Shown: positions 17,758 to 26,400, counted from the stretch's first letter. The stretch: DNA of 54,409 bases from Bacteroidota bacterium (GCA_024280635.1 JAJRPS010000055.1:1-54409), one strand, 5' to 3'. Notes: generated from the sequence alone by a model not told the origin. Translations and numbers: made by a program.

Positions 17758-19722
17758 TTACTTTAGTGTTTGATAGGCTATAAAAGCAACTAAATAGGCA
17801 AAAGATGTCATCCCAAATAATTGTATTAACGGCCATTTCCACCCATTGGTTTCTCGTTTCACTATTGCAATTGTACTCATACACTGCATTGCAAAAGCGT
17901 AAAACAATAGTAATGAAATTCCTGTTGCGAAAGTAAATATAGGTGTAACGCCATCTGCCCTAACTTCTTTTCTCATTTTTTCCATTAAGGTTGCTTCATC
18001 ATCAACACCAACACTATAAATAGTGGCTAATGTACCCACAAACACTTCTCTTGCAGCAAATGAGGTAATTAAACCAATACCCATCTTCCAATCATAGCCC
18101 AAAGGTTGTATTGCAGGTTCTATCAGTTTACCAAAGGTACCAATATAAGAATGCTCTAATTTATAAGATGCTATTTTTACATTTAACGTTGTTTCTTCTA
18201 AATTAACATTAGACTCCGTTACAATAGTTGTTGCGTTTTTAAAATCATTTCCAGGACCGTAAGATGCCAATACCCAGAGTAATATTGAAATGGCTAAAAT
18301 TATTTTACCTGCTTCAAAAACAAATGCTTTCGTTTTTTCCAATACATGCAATGCTATATTTTTAAATAATGGTAATTTATAATTGGGCATTTCAATCACA
18401 AAATGTGAATTTGACTTTATTTTTAATACTTTATTTAAAATATAAGCAGCTACTATTGCGGTCACAAAACCTAACAAATACAATAACATTAATACTAACG
18501 CTTGATTATTCATACCTAAAAAACCATTGTCATTAGGTATTACCAATCCAATAATGATGGCATAAACAGGTAATCTAGCAGCACATGTTGTAAAGGGAGT
18601 TACTAAAATAGTAATTAAGCGCTCTTTCCAGCTCTCCATATTTCTAGTTGCCATTATTGCCGGTATTGCACATGCTGTACCTGATATTAACGGCACTACA
18701 CTCTTGCCACTCAGTCCAAATTTTCGCATGATTTTATCCATTAAAAACACAACCCTACTCATGTACCCCGTTTCTTCTAAAATTGCTAAAAAGAGAAATA
18801 AAAAAGCTATTTGCGGAATAAAAATAACGATTCCTCCAATACCGGGTATAATACCTTCTGCTAATAAGTTTGTAAATACACCTGGTAAAAAATTGTTTTT
18901 AACCGTTTCACTAAGGGTTCCGAAAAAAGAATCTATTAACTCCATTGGATACTCCGACCATGAAAATAAAGCTTGAAAGATATTAAATAAGATGAAGAAA
19001 AATATGACATAACCCCAAATTTTATGCATCAATATTGCATCTAACTTTGCACGTAAACCTTTTGCTTCTTTACGATTTACTCGATAACTTTTTTCTAAAA
19101 TTTTATTTATAAACTGATATCGCTGTACAGTATCTCTATGGTTTTGTTCCTTTTCAGATGCTACTTTTATAACACTATTGGTGTTGAGTTTAAAACTTTG
19201 TGCTGGTTGAATCTTTTTATAATTAGCCAACAGCTCTTTCAACTCCGAAATTCCTTCATTCGTTTTACTACTAATAAGTACAACTTTTGTTTTTAAATCA
19301 CGTGCTAAAGCATCTACATCTATTTGAATGCCTTTTTTGAGCATCTGGTCTTTCATATTGATAACCAAAATGGTAGGAAAACCAAAATCTTGCACTTGCG
19401 TAAAGAGTAATAAATTTCTTTTTAAATTTTCTACCTCTGCAACAACCACCACCACTTCAGGATAATATTCTGACTCAGTGTCGATAAGGATCTTTACGGC
19501 TACATTTTCATCTAAAGAACTTGCATGAACACTGTATGTACCGGGCAAATCTATAATTTCGGCTTTGAAATTATTGGGAAGCTTACTGGTTCCTATCTTT
19601 TTATCTACTGTTACTCCTGGATAATTACCTACATGTTGATTTAAACCTGTTAATGTATTAAATAATGATGTTTTTCCTGTGTTTGGATTACCAATTAAGG
19701 CAATATGTATTAGGCTCCGCAT
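17758..19722 (-). CDS. feoB: Ferrous iron transport protein B
   Basis: A 654-aa inner-membrane Fe(II) transporter with an N-terminal GTPase. G1 is GNPNTGKTS (11-19), G3 is DLPG (58-61) and G4 is NMKD (122-125). It is followed by a helical spacer (about 165-230) and the membrane part with the two Gate-like domains (for example GGIVIFIPQIAFLFL, PLISGTACAIPAIMATR, and AAREVFVGTLATIYS with FAMQCMSTIAIVKRETN). It is somewhat shorter than the proteobacterial form of about 770 aa. Its start overlaps the feoA end by 13 bases. The order is feoA-feoB-Cys-rich protein. Confidence 0.96.
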   Translation of the reverse strand: MRSLIHIALIGNPNTGKTSLFNTLTGLNQHVGNYPGVTVDKKIGTSKLPNNFKAEIIDLPGTYSVHASSLDENVAVKILIDTESEYYPEVVVVVAEVENLKRNLLLFTQVQDFGFPTILVINMKDQMLKKGIQIDVDALARDLKTKVVLISSKTNEGISELKELLANYKKIQPAQSFKLNTNSVIKVASEKEQNHRDTVQRYQFINKILEKSYRVNRKEAKGLRAKLDAILMHKIWGYVIFFFILFNIFQALFSWSEYPMELIDSFFGTLSETVKNNFLPGVFTNLLAEGIIPGIGGIVIFIPQIAFLFLFLAILEETGYMSRVVFLMDKIMRKFGLSGKSVVPLISGTACAIPAIMATRNMESWKERLITILVTPFTTCAARLPVYAIIIGLVIPNDNGFLGMNNQALVLMLLYLLGFVTAIVAAYILNKVLKIKSNSHFVIEMPNYKLPLFKNIALHVLEKTKAFVFEAGKIILAISILLWVLASYGPGNDFKNATTIVTESNVNLEETTLNVKIASYKLEHSYIGTFGKLIEPAIQPLGYDWKMGIGLITSFAAREVFVGTLATIYSVGVDDEATLMEKMRKEVRADGVTPIFTFATGISLLLFYAFAMQCMSTIAIVKRETNGWKWPLIQLFGMTSFAYLVAFIAYQTLK

Positions 19723-19988
19723 ACTGCTTCTACTAAAATTTGTTGTGCTATATTTTTCCTAATGGCTAAATGTGTTCCGTTTATATTTAAATACAAAGGA
19801 TCACTTAAAGGAGCTACTTGTACTAACTCTACAACACTTCCTGCTATACAGCCCATTTCTATCAATTTCAAAGGTATGCTGTCTAAATCATAACTGGTTA
19901 TGATTGCTTTTTCTCCTTTTTGTAAATCGGAAATATTCATATCTATACGGGTTAAAGATAGATCGTATCGATTTTCAATTAAATCCAT
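19710..19988 (-). CDS. feoA: Ferrous iron transport protein A
   Basis: A cytoplasmic SH3-like protein needed for FeoB function. The FeoA domain begins at about residue 18 (ISDLQKGEKAIITSYDL) and includes LKLIEMGCIAGSVVELVQVAP and LNINGTHLAIRKNIAQQILVE. The frame opens at ATG 19988 (92 aa), but an internal ATG at 19940 would start exactly at the family core; either is possible. Stop and feoB start overlap, indicating coupled translation. Confidence 0.9.
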   Translation of the reverse strand: MDLIENRYDLSLTRIDMNISDLQKGEKAIITSYDLDSIPLKLIEMGCIAGSVVELVQVAPLSDPLYLNINGTHLAIRKNIAQQILVEAVCGA

Positions 19989-20039
19989 ACGCTCTTATTT
20001 TCTGTAAAAATAGCATCTATTTAGATTTAATAAAAATAA

Positions 20040-20071
20040 TAAGCCAACTATTTTGAAAAATAGTTGGCTTA
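20040..20071. terminator. Hairpin terminator downstream of the YgjV-like gene
   Basis: TAAGCCAACTATTTT (20040-20054) pairs perfectly with AAAATAGTTGGCTTA (20057-20071). On the reverse strand it is followed by a T-rich stretch. It lies about 100 bases past the YgjV-like stop and 50 bases before feoA, so it separates the two units. Confidence 0.75.
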
Positions 20072-20169
20072 TAAAATTAACTAACCTATCAAAAAAATAT
20101 TATCAATTATCTTTTTGATTAGTACAAATATATAACTCTTTTAACCTTAATTATATGATATATATCAGC

Positions 20170-20412
20170 TTAGCTATTTTTCTTTGGTTTTGCTAAAAAA
20201 AGATAGTATATATTTAAACATACAATTGCAGCATTGGTAATTATTATAGGCAAACCTATGCGGAGTGTTGGCATTTGCAAACCGTAAATAATAAAAAGTA
20301 TACAACCTATTGTGTTTACAATTCTTAATTTACGCATATCCTTAAACATAAAAGAGGTTAAAACCCCTAAAGATGCTAAATATCCTATTATTTCTACTGT
20401 AGTTAATTCCAT
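20170..20412 (-). CDS. YgjV-like small membrane protein, 80 aa
   Basis: An 80-aa protein with three predicted membrane segments (TVEIIGYLASLGVLTSFMF, LRIVNTIGCILFIIYGLQM, IGLPIIITNAAIVCLNIYYL) and a short basic tail. The spacing and the GYLASLGV ... NTIGCILFIIYG pattern recall the YgjV family of inner-membrane proteins of unknown role. The longer frame starts with TTG at 20442. ATG 20412 is preferred because it gives the canonical short N-terminus. The leader contains nested inverted repeats. Confidence 0.6.
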   Translation of the reverse strand: MELTTVEIIGYLASLGVLTSFMFKDMRKLRIVNTIGCILFIIYGLQMPTLRIGLPIIITNAAIVCLNIYYLFLAKPKKNS

Positions 20413-20430
20413 TTTTGATACTAATAAATT

Positions 20431-20462
20431 CCCTCGACTCAAGGACGCGAGGTTTTGTCCTT
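20431..20462 (-). other. Nested alternative hairpins in the leader of the YgjV-like gene
   Basis: CCTCG (20432-20436) can pair with CGAGG (20448-20452), and AAGGAC (20441-20446) can pair with GTCCTT (20457-20462). The two helices overlap, so only one can form at a time. This is what an attenuator would show, but the stems are short and may be chance. Confidence 0.3.
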
Positions 20463-20540
20463 TAATATGTTGACTTCAGAACTTTTTAACTCCTTTTGGA
20501 ATCTACTCCGTATTGAAGTTAAATCAAAACAATAATACCA

Positions 20541-20576
20541 AAAAAATACCATTGCAAAACTGTAATGGTATTTTTT
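20541..20576. terminator. Terminator after typA
   Basis: AAAAAATACCATT (20541-20553) pairs with AATGGTATTTTTT (20564-20576), and the stem extends inward by GCA/TGT with one wobble, leaving the loop AAAC. The reverse-strand T-run suits typA. Confidence 0.85.
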
Positions 20577-20598
20577 CATATATTACAAGCACTCTTGT

Positions 20599-22398
20599 TT
20601 ATTTCATCGGATTACGTTTTCTTTCATTTTCCGTTAAGTGCACTTTACGCAAACGTAAGAATTTTGGTGTTACTTCAACATATTCATCTTTTTGAATAAA
20701 TTCTAAAGCTTCCTCTAAAGAAAATTTAATTGCCGGAACAATTTTAGCTTTATCATCTGCTCCTGAAGAACGTACGTTTGACATTTTTTTAGTTTTCGTA
20801 ATATTTACAGTCATATCATCTCTACGAGAGTTTTCTCCAATAACTTGACCTTCATAAATATCTTCACCTGGTTCCACAAAGAAACGTCCTCTATCTTGTA
20901 ATTTATCTATAGAATACGGAATTGCCTTTCCTCTTTCCATAGAAATCAAAGAACCATTTTGACGTTCTGGAATTCCACCACGCATTGGTTGATATTCTAT
21001 AAAACGATGTGCCATAATTGCTTCACCAGCTGTAGCAGTTAATAGTTGATTACGCAAACCAATAATACCACGCGAAGGTATCGTAAACTCACATAACATA
21101 CGCTCTCCTTTAGCTTCCATAGAAACCAATTCACCCTTACGCATCGTTACCATTTCTACTGCTTTACCAGACACACTTTCTGGCAAATCAATAGTTAACT
21201 CTTCAATAGGCTCACATTTTTTACCATCAATTTCTTTAATAATTACTTGTGGCTGACCAATTTGAAGTTCATATCCTTCTCTACGCATGGTTTCAATTAG
21301 TACAGACAAGTGTAATACACCACGACCAAATACTAAAAATTTATCAGCACTTCCTGTTGGGTTAACACGTAATGCTAAGTTTTTTTCTAATTCTTTTTCT
21401 AAACGTTCTTTAATGTGACGTGACGTAACATACTTACCATCTTTACCAAAGAAAGGAGAGTCATTAATAGTAAACAACATACTCATTGTTGGCTCATCAA
21501 TAGCTATTGTTTTTAACGCTTCTGGCTCTTCAATATCAGCGATAGTATCACCAATTTCAAAACCTTCTAATCCTACAATTGCACAAATATCTCCTTTTTG
21601 AACGCTTTTAACACGCGCTTTACCTAAGCCTTCAAAGATAAATAATTCTTTTATTTTTGTTTTTACAATGCTTCCATCTGCTTTACAAAGCGATACACGT
21701 TGCCCTTCTGCTAATTCACCACGTGTTAAACGTCCAATTGCAATACGACCGGTAAAGCTAGAGAAATCTAATGATGTAATTAACATTTGAGTATTTCCTT
21801 CTGTTGGTTCAAAAGTAGGAACATGTTCTAATACCATATCTAATAATGGTTCTACATTTTCCGTAATATTTTCCCAATGATCACTCATCCAGTTATTTTT
21901 AGCTGAACCGTATACGGTAGGAAAATCCAATTGCCATTCTTCTGCACCTAATTCAAACATTAAATCAAATACTTTTTCATGTACTTCTTCTGGTGTACAA
22001 TTTTCTTTATCTACTTTATTGATTACTACACATGGTTTTAATCCTAAATCAAGTGCTTTTTGTAATACAAAACGTGTTTGAGGCATAGGTCCTTCAAAAG
22101 CATCTACTAATAAAAGTACACCATCTGCCATATTTAATACTCGCTCTACCTCTCCACCAAAATCGGCGTGACCTGGAGTATCAATAATGTTAATTTTTGT
22201 ACCCTTATAAATAACTGATACATTTTTAGAGGTAATAGTTATTCCTCGCTCACGTTCTAAATCGTTACTATCTAAGATTAAATCTCCTTTGTTTTGATTT
22301 TCTCTAAACAACTGACAGTGGTACATGATTTTATCAACCAAGGTTGTTTTACCGTGATCTACGTGGGCAATAATTGCAATATTTTTTACTTTAGTCAT
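20599..22398 (-). CDS. typA: Translational GTPase TypA/BipA
   Basis: A 599-aa ribosome-binding GTPase of the elongation-factor family that affects 50S assembly and stress adaptation. G1 is AHVDHGKTT, G3 DTPGHADFGGEVER, G4 VINKVDKENC. EF-G-like domains and the BipA-specific C-terminus (TKKMSNVRSSGADDKAKI) follow. The start is set at ATG 22398 (MTKVKNIAIIAHVDHG) because the longer frame to 22446 begins with TTG and covers a TACCTTTG promoter box. It is divergent from kdsA. Confidence 0.95.
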   Translation of the reverse strand: MTKVKNIAIIAHVDHGKTTLVDKIMYHCQLFRENQNKGDLILDSNDLERERGITITSKNVSVIYKGTKINIIDTPGHADFGGEVERVLNMADGVLLLVDAFEGPMPQTRFVLQKALDLGLKPCVVINKVDKENCTPEEVHEKVFDLMFELGAEEWQLDFPTVYGSAKNNWMSDHWENITENVEPLLDMVLEHVPTFEPTEGNTQMLITSLDFSSFTGRIAIGRLTRGELAEGQRVSLCKADGSIVKTKIKELFIFEGLGKARVKSVQKGDICAIVGLEGFEIGDTIADIEEPEALKTIAIDEPTMSMLFTINDSPFFGKDGKYVTSRHIKERLEKELEKNLALRVNPTGSADKFLVFGRGVLHLSVLIETMRREGYELQIGQPQVIIKEIDGKKCEPIEELTIDLPESVSGKAVEMVTMRKGELVSMEAKGERMLCEFTIPSRGIIGLRNQLLTATAGEAIMAHRFIEYQPMRGGIPERQNGSLISMERGKAIPYSIDKLQDRGRFFVEPGEDIYEGQVIGENSRRDDMTVNITKTKKMSNVRSSGADDKAKIVPAIKFSLEEALEFIQKDEYVEVTPKFLRLRKVHLTENERKRNPMK

Positions 22399-22423
22399 AA
22401 CTATATATTCTATTTTAAGGGCG

Positions 22424-22431
22424 CAAAGGTA
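22424..22431 (-). promoter_or_regulatory. -7 promoter box TACCTTTG for typA
   Basis: A perfect TAnnTTTG on the reverse strand, 26 bases before the typA ATG. Confidence 0.6.
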
Positions 22432-22461
22432 CATCTTTTTATTCAATAGCCACTATTATAC

Positions 22462-22473
22462 TGATAATTATCA
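22462..22473. promoter_or_regulatory. Palindrome TGATAATTATCA between typA and kdsA
   Basis: A perfect 12-bp dyad between the two divergent promoters. It contains GATAAT and its complement, the building block of Fur-type operators, but is shorter than a full 19-bp box. It abuts the -33 element of kdsA, so a protein bound here would affect that promoter. Confidence 0.35.
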
Positions 22474-22503
22474 TTGATATGAGCCTGATAAGCTTTATCT
22501 TTG
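22474..22503 (+). promoter_or_regulatory. Complete Bacteroidota promoter of kdsA (TTG, 19 bases, TATCTTTG)
   Basis: TTG (22474-22476) is followed after 19 bases by TATCTTTG (22496-22503), which matches both the -33 and -7 consensus elements. The kdsA ATG is 17 bases downstream. Confidence 0.75.
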
Positions 22504-22519
22504 CCAAAATTTACAAATT

Positions 22520-23341
22520 ATGACCACTTTACAGTCCATTCCTAATATTAAGCATACCAATGCAAATAACTTTTTTTTACTAGCAGGTCCTTGCGCTATT
22601 GAAAGTGAAGATATGGCAATGCGTATTGCTGAAAAAATTATTACCATTACTAATAAATTGGAAATTCCATTTATTTTTAAAGGAAGTTATAAAAAAGCAA
22701 ACAGAAGTCGTATTGATAGCTTTACCGGTATTGGAAATGAAAAAGCGTTAAAAATATTACGTAAAGTTTCTGAAACTTTTAACGTACCTACGGTTACAGA
22801 TATTCATGAAGCCTCTGAAGCGGCTATTGCTGCTGAGTATGTAGATGTTTTACAAATACCTGCTTTTTTAGTACGGCAAACCGATTTAGTAGTTGCTGCT
22901 GCTAAAACAGGTAAAGTTGTCAATTTGAAAAAAGGACAATTTATGAGCCCTGAAGCAATGCAACATGCGGTACAAAAAGTAAAAGATGCTGGTAATGAGA
23001 AAGCATGGATTACTGACAGAGGGACTATGTTTGGGTATCAAGATATGATTGTAGATTTTAGAGGCATTCCAACCATGCGCAAATTTGCACCAACAATTTT
23101 AGACGTTACCCACTCTTTACAACAACCCAACCAAAATAGCGGTGTTACAGGTGGACGACCAGACATGATTGAAACTATTGCGCGTGCAGGTATTGTAAAC
23201 AATGTAGACGGTTTATTTATAGAAACTCATTTTGACCCTTGTAATGCAAAAAGTGATGGTGCCAACATGTTACATTTAGACCATTTAGAAGGTTTACTAA
23301 CCAATTTAGTAAAAATTAGAAAAACAATTACACAATTATAA
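22520..23341 (+). CDS. kdsA: 3-deoxy-8-phosphooctulonate synthase
   Basis: A 273-aa cytoplasmic enzyme condensing phosphoenolpyruvate with arabinose 5-phosphate to Kdo-8-phosphate for lipopolysaccharide. Visible motifs are FLLAGPCAIESEDMAMR, FKGSYKKANRSRIDSFTGIG, VLQIPAFLVRQTDLV and ETHFDPCNAKSDGANML. It has a complete promoter and is followed 5 bases later by an outer-membrane protein gene. Confidence 0.96.
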   Translation: MTTLQSIPNIKHTNANNFFLLAGPCAIESEDMAMRIAEKIITITNKLEIPFIFKGSYKKANRSRIDSFTGIGNEKALKILRKVSETFNVPTVTDIHEASEAAIAAEYVDVLQIPAFLVRQTDLVVAAAKTGKVVNLKKGQFMSPEAMQHAVQKVKDAGNEKAWITDRGTMFGYQDMIVDFRGIPTMRKFAPTILDVTHSLQQPNQNSGVTGGRPDMIETIARAGIVNNVDGLFIETHFDPCNAKSDGANMLHLDHLEGLLTNLVKIRKTITQL

Positions 23342-23346
23342 AAACC

Positions 23347-24240
23347 ATGAAACTGTATTCCTTTTTATTTTTAGCAACATTTATTTCTTTTACTAGTTTT
23401 GCTCAAGAAGATTCTGAAATTAGTATTGTACCCTCTACTCCATCAAATAAAGGAAAGTTTTTTGTAAGTTGGGGAGGTAATAGAGAAGTTTATACTAAAT
23501 CCGACATTCATTTTACAGGTAAAAACTATGACTTTACCATGTATGATGTTAAAGCACATGACAAGCCAAAAGGATGGCATATTGATTATATTAATCCTTC
23601 AAGAATTACCATACCGCAAACTAATTTCAGAATGGGGTATTATTTTAAAGAACATTATCTTGTTACTTTAGGACTAGATCACATGAAATACGTAGTTACA
23701 CAACCGCAATTGGTAAATATTGATGGAACCGTAAATATTCAAGATGGTGAAGGGAACACCGATTTTAACGGAACCTATAATGACAGTAATCTTTTATTAG
23801 ATGGTGCATTAGACCCTAAAGGTAATTTTGAGTTTTTTGAATTTGAACACACCGATGGTTTAAATTATATTTTTGCCGAAGTAGCTCGTGTAGATGAAAT
23901 TGGACACCATTTTAAACTAAATGCTAATACCATACAAATTAACGTATTAGAAGGTATTGGTGCTGGTGGTTTATACCCAAAAACAAACACTACTATTTTC
24001 GGAAAACCCCGTAATGACGAATTTCATTGGGCGGGTTACGGATTTAGTGCAAAATTGGGGGTTAACATTATTCTTTTCAAACATTTTCAAATACAAACCG
24101 ATGTAAAAGGAGGGTATATAAATATGCCATGGATAAAAACAACTGCCGATGGTGATAGTGCCTCACAAAACTTCTGGTTTTTACAACACAACATTACTTT
24201 TGGGTACGTTTTTCAATTGTTTAATGGAAAAAATAACTAA
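23347..24240 (+). CDS. Outer-membrane barrel-like protein cotranscribed with kdsA
   Basis: A 297-aa exported protein with a signal peptide (MKLYSFLFLATFISFTSFAQ) and many alternating aromatic/polar strands (KFFVSWGGNREVY, NFRMGYYFKEHYLVTLGLDHM, GYGFSAKLGVNIILF) ending in a strand HNITFGYVFQLF. The pattern fits an outer-membrane beta-barrel of unknown family in Flavobacteriia. It lies 5 bases after kdsA, so lipopolysaccharide precursor synthesis and this protein share a transcript. A role in the outer membrane or LPS is plausible but not shown. Confidence 0.6.
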   Translation: MKLYSFLFLATFISFTSFAQEDSEISIVPSTPSNKGKFFVSWGGNREVYTKSDIHFTGKNYDFTMYDVKAHDKPKGWHIDYINPSRITIPQTNFRMGYYFKEHYLVTLGLDHMKYVVTQPQLVNIDGTVNIQDGEGNTDFNGTYNDSNLLLDGALDPKGNFEFFEFEHTDGLNYIFAEVARVDEIGHHFKLNANTIQINVLEGIGAGGLYPKTNTTIFGKPRNDEFHWAGYGFSAKLGVNIILFKHFQIQTDVKGGYINMPWIKTTADGDSASQNFWFLQHNITFGYVFQLFNGKNN

Positions 24241-24320
24241 TCATAAATACCTTTGCGTATTAAACTTTTGATGTAAACATTGAAGAAAATTAAACATACT
24301 TAGGTACTCCTACTCTTTAT

Positions 24321-24350
24321 AAAAAAGTTCTTCATTATGAAGAACTTTTT
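24321..24350. terminator. Bidirectional terminator between the kdsA operon and the DUF1801 gene
   Basis: AAAAAGTTCTTCAT and ATGAAGAACTTTTT form a near-perfect inverted repeat. It overlaps the stop codon of the converging DUF1801 gene. Confidence 0.8.
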
Positions 24351-24699
24351 ACATATACAGCTTTATTGCATTTTCTAATACAGGCACGAGTACCGCTTCG
24401 TTTACGTCTGCAATACTAAAATATCGCAATGAAACCATCATTTTCCTGTTTTCCGAAACCAAATGCTCATGGCAAACTTGTATTTGATTGCCTTTCCAAA
24501 AGCCAACATCTACAAACTTTTTTTTATGACTCGCATTAAAATAACAAAAAGGTTTTCCCTTATAATAATAAAACGGAATTTTATACTTGTACTTCAATTC
24601 TAATTTAGGCAATGTACTTTCTACCACTGTTTGTAAATACAATAGCATTTCTCGGTACGGTTCTGGTTGTTCTAAAATATATTTTTCTGATGAGCGCAT
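24349..24699 (-). CDS. DUF1801 (YdhG-like) protein
   Basis: A 116-aa cytoplasmic protein. The pattern is that of the DUF1801/YdhG-like fold: a helical N-terminus (EPYREMLLYLQTVVEST), then KYKYKIPFYYYKGKPFCYFNAS and KKFVDVGFWKGNQI. The family is widespread and has no proven biochemical role; some members are linked with iron or with antibiotic-response loci. It is a single gene convergent with the kdsA operon. Confidence 0.75.
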   Translation of the reverse strand: MRSSEKYILEQPEPYREMLLYLQTVVESTLPKLELKYKYKIPFYYYKGKPFCYFNASHKKKFVDVGFWKGNQIQVCHEHLVSENRKMMVSLRYFSIADVNEAVLVPVLENAIKLYM

Positions 24700-24803
24700 T
24701 CCTTTTTTATATCGAAAATACTAAATTTTAATGTCAACTGATAAAAATCACTTGTACTTCTTGTATTGTTTCGTAAATTTAGATAATTAATTCACTTTAT
24801 ATT

Positions 24804-25223
24804 ATGAAAAAAAATACACCCATTACCGAAATAATGACCAAAAACCTGATTACCTTATCCATAGATAGTGATTTAGTTACTGCAGAAAGGCTCTTTAAAA
24901 AACATAAAATCAGACACATTACTATTGTTGAAAAAAATAAATTATTAGGGATTTTAAGCTACACTGATTTATTGCGAATTAGTTTTGTAGATGCTGTTTT
25001 TGAAGATGAAACTGAGGTAGAAAGTCAAGTGTATAACATGTTTACACTAGAACAGGTTATGGTTAAAAAGTTAATTACCATTACTCCTGAAACAACTATA
25101 AAAAAAGTTGCCGAAATTTTAGCCCAAAAGGAATTTCATGCAATACCCATAGTGAAAAATGAAGAGTTAATAGGTATTGTAACTTCTACCGATTTGATTA
25201 ATTACTTATTAAAGCAATTCTAA
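24804..25223 (+). CDS. Tandem CBS-domain protein
   Basis: A 139-aa protein composed of two CBS motifs (about 5-60 and 78-136): ITEIMTKNLITLSIDSDLVTA with HKIRHITIVEKNKLLGILSYTDLL, then LEQVMVKKLITITPETTIKKV with EFHAIPIVKNEELIGIVTSTDLI. Such Bateman modules bind adenine nucleotides (AMP, ATP, SAM) and regulate partners. No effector domain is attached, so the partner is unknown. It was the neighbour of mnmE before the integrative element inserted. Confidence 0.9.
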   Translation: MKKNTPITEIMTKNLITLSIDSDLVTAERLFKKHKIRHITIVEKNKLLGILSYTDLLRISFVDAVFEDETEVESQVYNMFTLEQVMVKKLITITPETTIKKVAEILAQKEFHAIPIVKNEELIGIVTSTDLINYLLKQF

Positions 25224-25237
25224 TAACAATCTTTTTT

Positions 25238-25287
25238 AAATACGTTATCCTTTTTAAAGCTCAAGCATTAAAAAAAGGATAGCGTAT
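25238..25287. terminator. Bidirectional terminator, original end of mnmE transcript
   Basis: A long imperfect stem, with TACGTTATCCTTTTT (25241-25255) pairing with AAAAAGGATAGCGTA (25272-25286) and A/T-runs on both sides. It ends the CBS gene. In the uninterrupted chromosome it would begin about 18 bases past the mnmE stop codon, so the element has displaced mnmE from its own terminator. Confidence 0.8.
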
Positions 25288-25304
25288 TTTTTACTTTAAA
25301 ACAA

Positions 25305-25323
25305 TTACTTTCCAATACAAAAA
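25305..25323. repeat. attL: 19-bp attachment repeat TTACTTTCCAATACAAAAA
   Basis: Identical to 35176-35194. On the reverse strand it encodes the MnmE tail Phe-Cys-Ile-Gly-Lys-stop. Just inside the element, CAATACAA (25313-25320) is repeated inverted as TTGTATTG (25329-25336) with an 8-base spacer, as in a recombinase core site. Confidence 0.88.
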
Positions 25324-25359
25324 GTAACTTGTATTGATTTTTAGCTAGTTATAATCGTG

Positions 25360-25392
25360 AGGTACAAATAAGGTACAATACTTATCAAAATA
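25360..25392 (+). repeat. Left arm-type integrase sites (two AGGTACAA plus TTATCAAAATA)
   Basis: AGGTACAA at 25360 and 25371 and TTATCAAAATA at 25382 are spaced exactly 11 bases apart. The same 33-bp arrangement occurs at 35034-35066 near the other end with 29 of 33 positions identical and the same orientation. This is what arm-binding sites for a tyrosine recombinase would look like. Confidence 0.65.
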
Positions 25393-25439
25393 CTACAAAA
25401 TATACCTATATTATCTCCAAACATAACTGCTTAAATAAA

Positions 25440-26399
25440 TTACATTTTGTACTTGTATTTTGTTAATCTATTTTCGCCAAATTTAAGTAATATTTTTTGT
25501 TCTACCGCCCATTTAAGGTCTCTACTTGCGGTTGCCTGTGCTATCTTTTTAAAATGGTTTAAATAGTCTTTTCGGGTAAATAGTCTTTCGCTTGCAATAG
25601 TTTTGTATAAACTTATTCTATCTTTTACCGTTAAGGTTCTGTTTTGGTTTTGTAGTAAGTTGTTTAAGGCTTGTAATATAATGTTAAGCATAAACTCAAT
25701 AAAAGGGGTAGAGTTCCCCATTTTGTCTGACTTCCCTAAAGCATTGTAATAGGCTTCTTGATTTTCTTTTATTAATAGTTCTACGGGTAAATACTCAAAT
25801 ACTGGGTATTGTTGCATTAAAATAAGTGTTTGCCAAAGCCTGCCCATTCTACCGTTACCGTCTATAAAAGGGTGTATAAACTCTAACTCATAATGAAATA
25901 CACAACTTTTTATAAGTACTATATCGTCATTGGTATTTAAGTACTTAAATAGGTCATTCATTAAGCCTTTTACCATACTGCCACTTGGTGCGATATGTTC
26001 CACTTTTTTACCTTTTACAATACCTACGTTTTTTAATCGCAACTTACCCGCTTCTTGTATTAGCCCTTGCATCAATAAACCGTGTGCTTTTTCTAAGTCT
26101 TGTAGTTTATTTGGGTCTAAAGTGTGTAATTGCTCATATACTTTAATTGCATTTTGTACCTCAACTATATCCTTTTTAGGAGCTAACACTCTTTTATTTT
26201 CGAGTAATGCGGTTATTTGTTCTTCGGTAAGCGTATTTCCTTCTATTTCTAAAGAAGATTGTATGGTTTTAATACGGTTCTTTTTGCGTAATTCAGTTGG
26301 TGGCTTGTATAAGTGTGTAGCTTTTACTTCTCCTAGTTTCTCGGATATGGCTACAACTAATTGTAGTATTGTATCGGTTATTTTATACGGTGGCTTCAT
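25440..26399 (-). CDS. Fic-domain AMP-transferase-like protein (class II, self-inhibited)
   Basis: A 319-aa Fic/DOC-family protein. The catalytic motif HPFIDGNGRMGR (about residue 175-186) is intact, including the His and the GNGR loop, so it should transfer AMP or another nucleotide monophosphate onto a target protein. An N-terminal SLEIEGN matches the inhibitory (S/T)xxxE(G/N) helix motif, which makes it a class II Fic with internal autoinhibition. The C-terminus (FTRKDYLNHFKKIAQATASRD) looks like a winged-helix DNA-binding domain. It is the last gene of the element, has its own TATCTTTG box and two tandem 13-bp repeats before its ATG. It may be a toxin-like or regulatory module. Confidence 0.88.
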   Translation of the reverse strand: MKPPYKITDTILQLVVAISEKLGEVKATHLYKPPTELRKKNRIKTIQSSLEIEGNTLTEEQITALLENKRVLAPKKDIVEVQNAIKVYEQLHTLDPNKLQDLEKAHGLLMQGLIQEAGKLRLKNVGIVKGKKVEHIAPSGSMVKGLMNDLFKYLNTNDDIVLIKSCVFHYELEFIHPFIDGNGRMGRLWQTLILMQQYPVFEYLPVELLIKENQEAYYNALGKSDKMGNSTPFIEFMLNIILQALNNLLQNQNRTLTVKDRISLYKTIASERLFTRKDYLNHFKKIAQATASRDLKWAVEQKILLKFGENRLTKYKYKM

Positions 26400-26400
26400 T

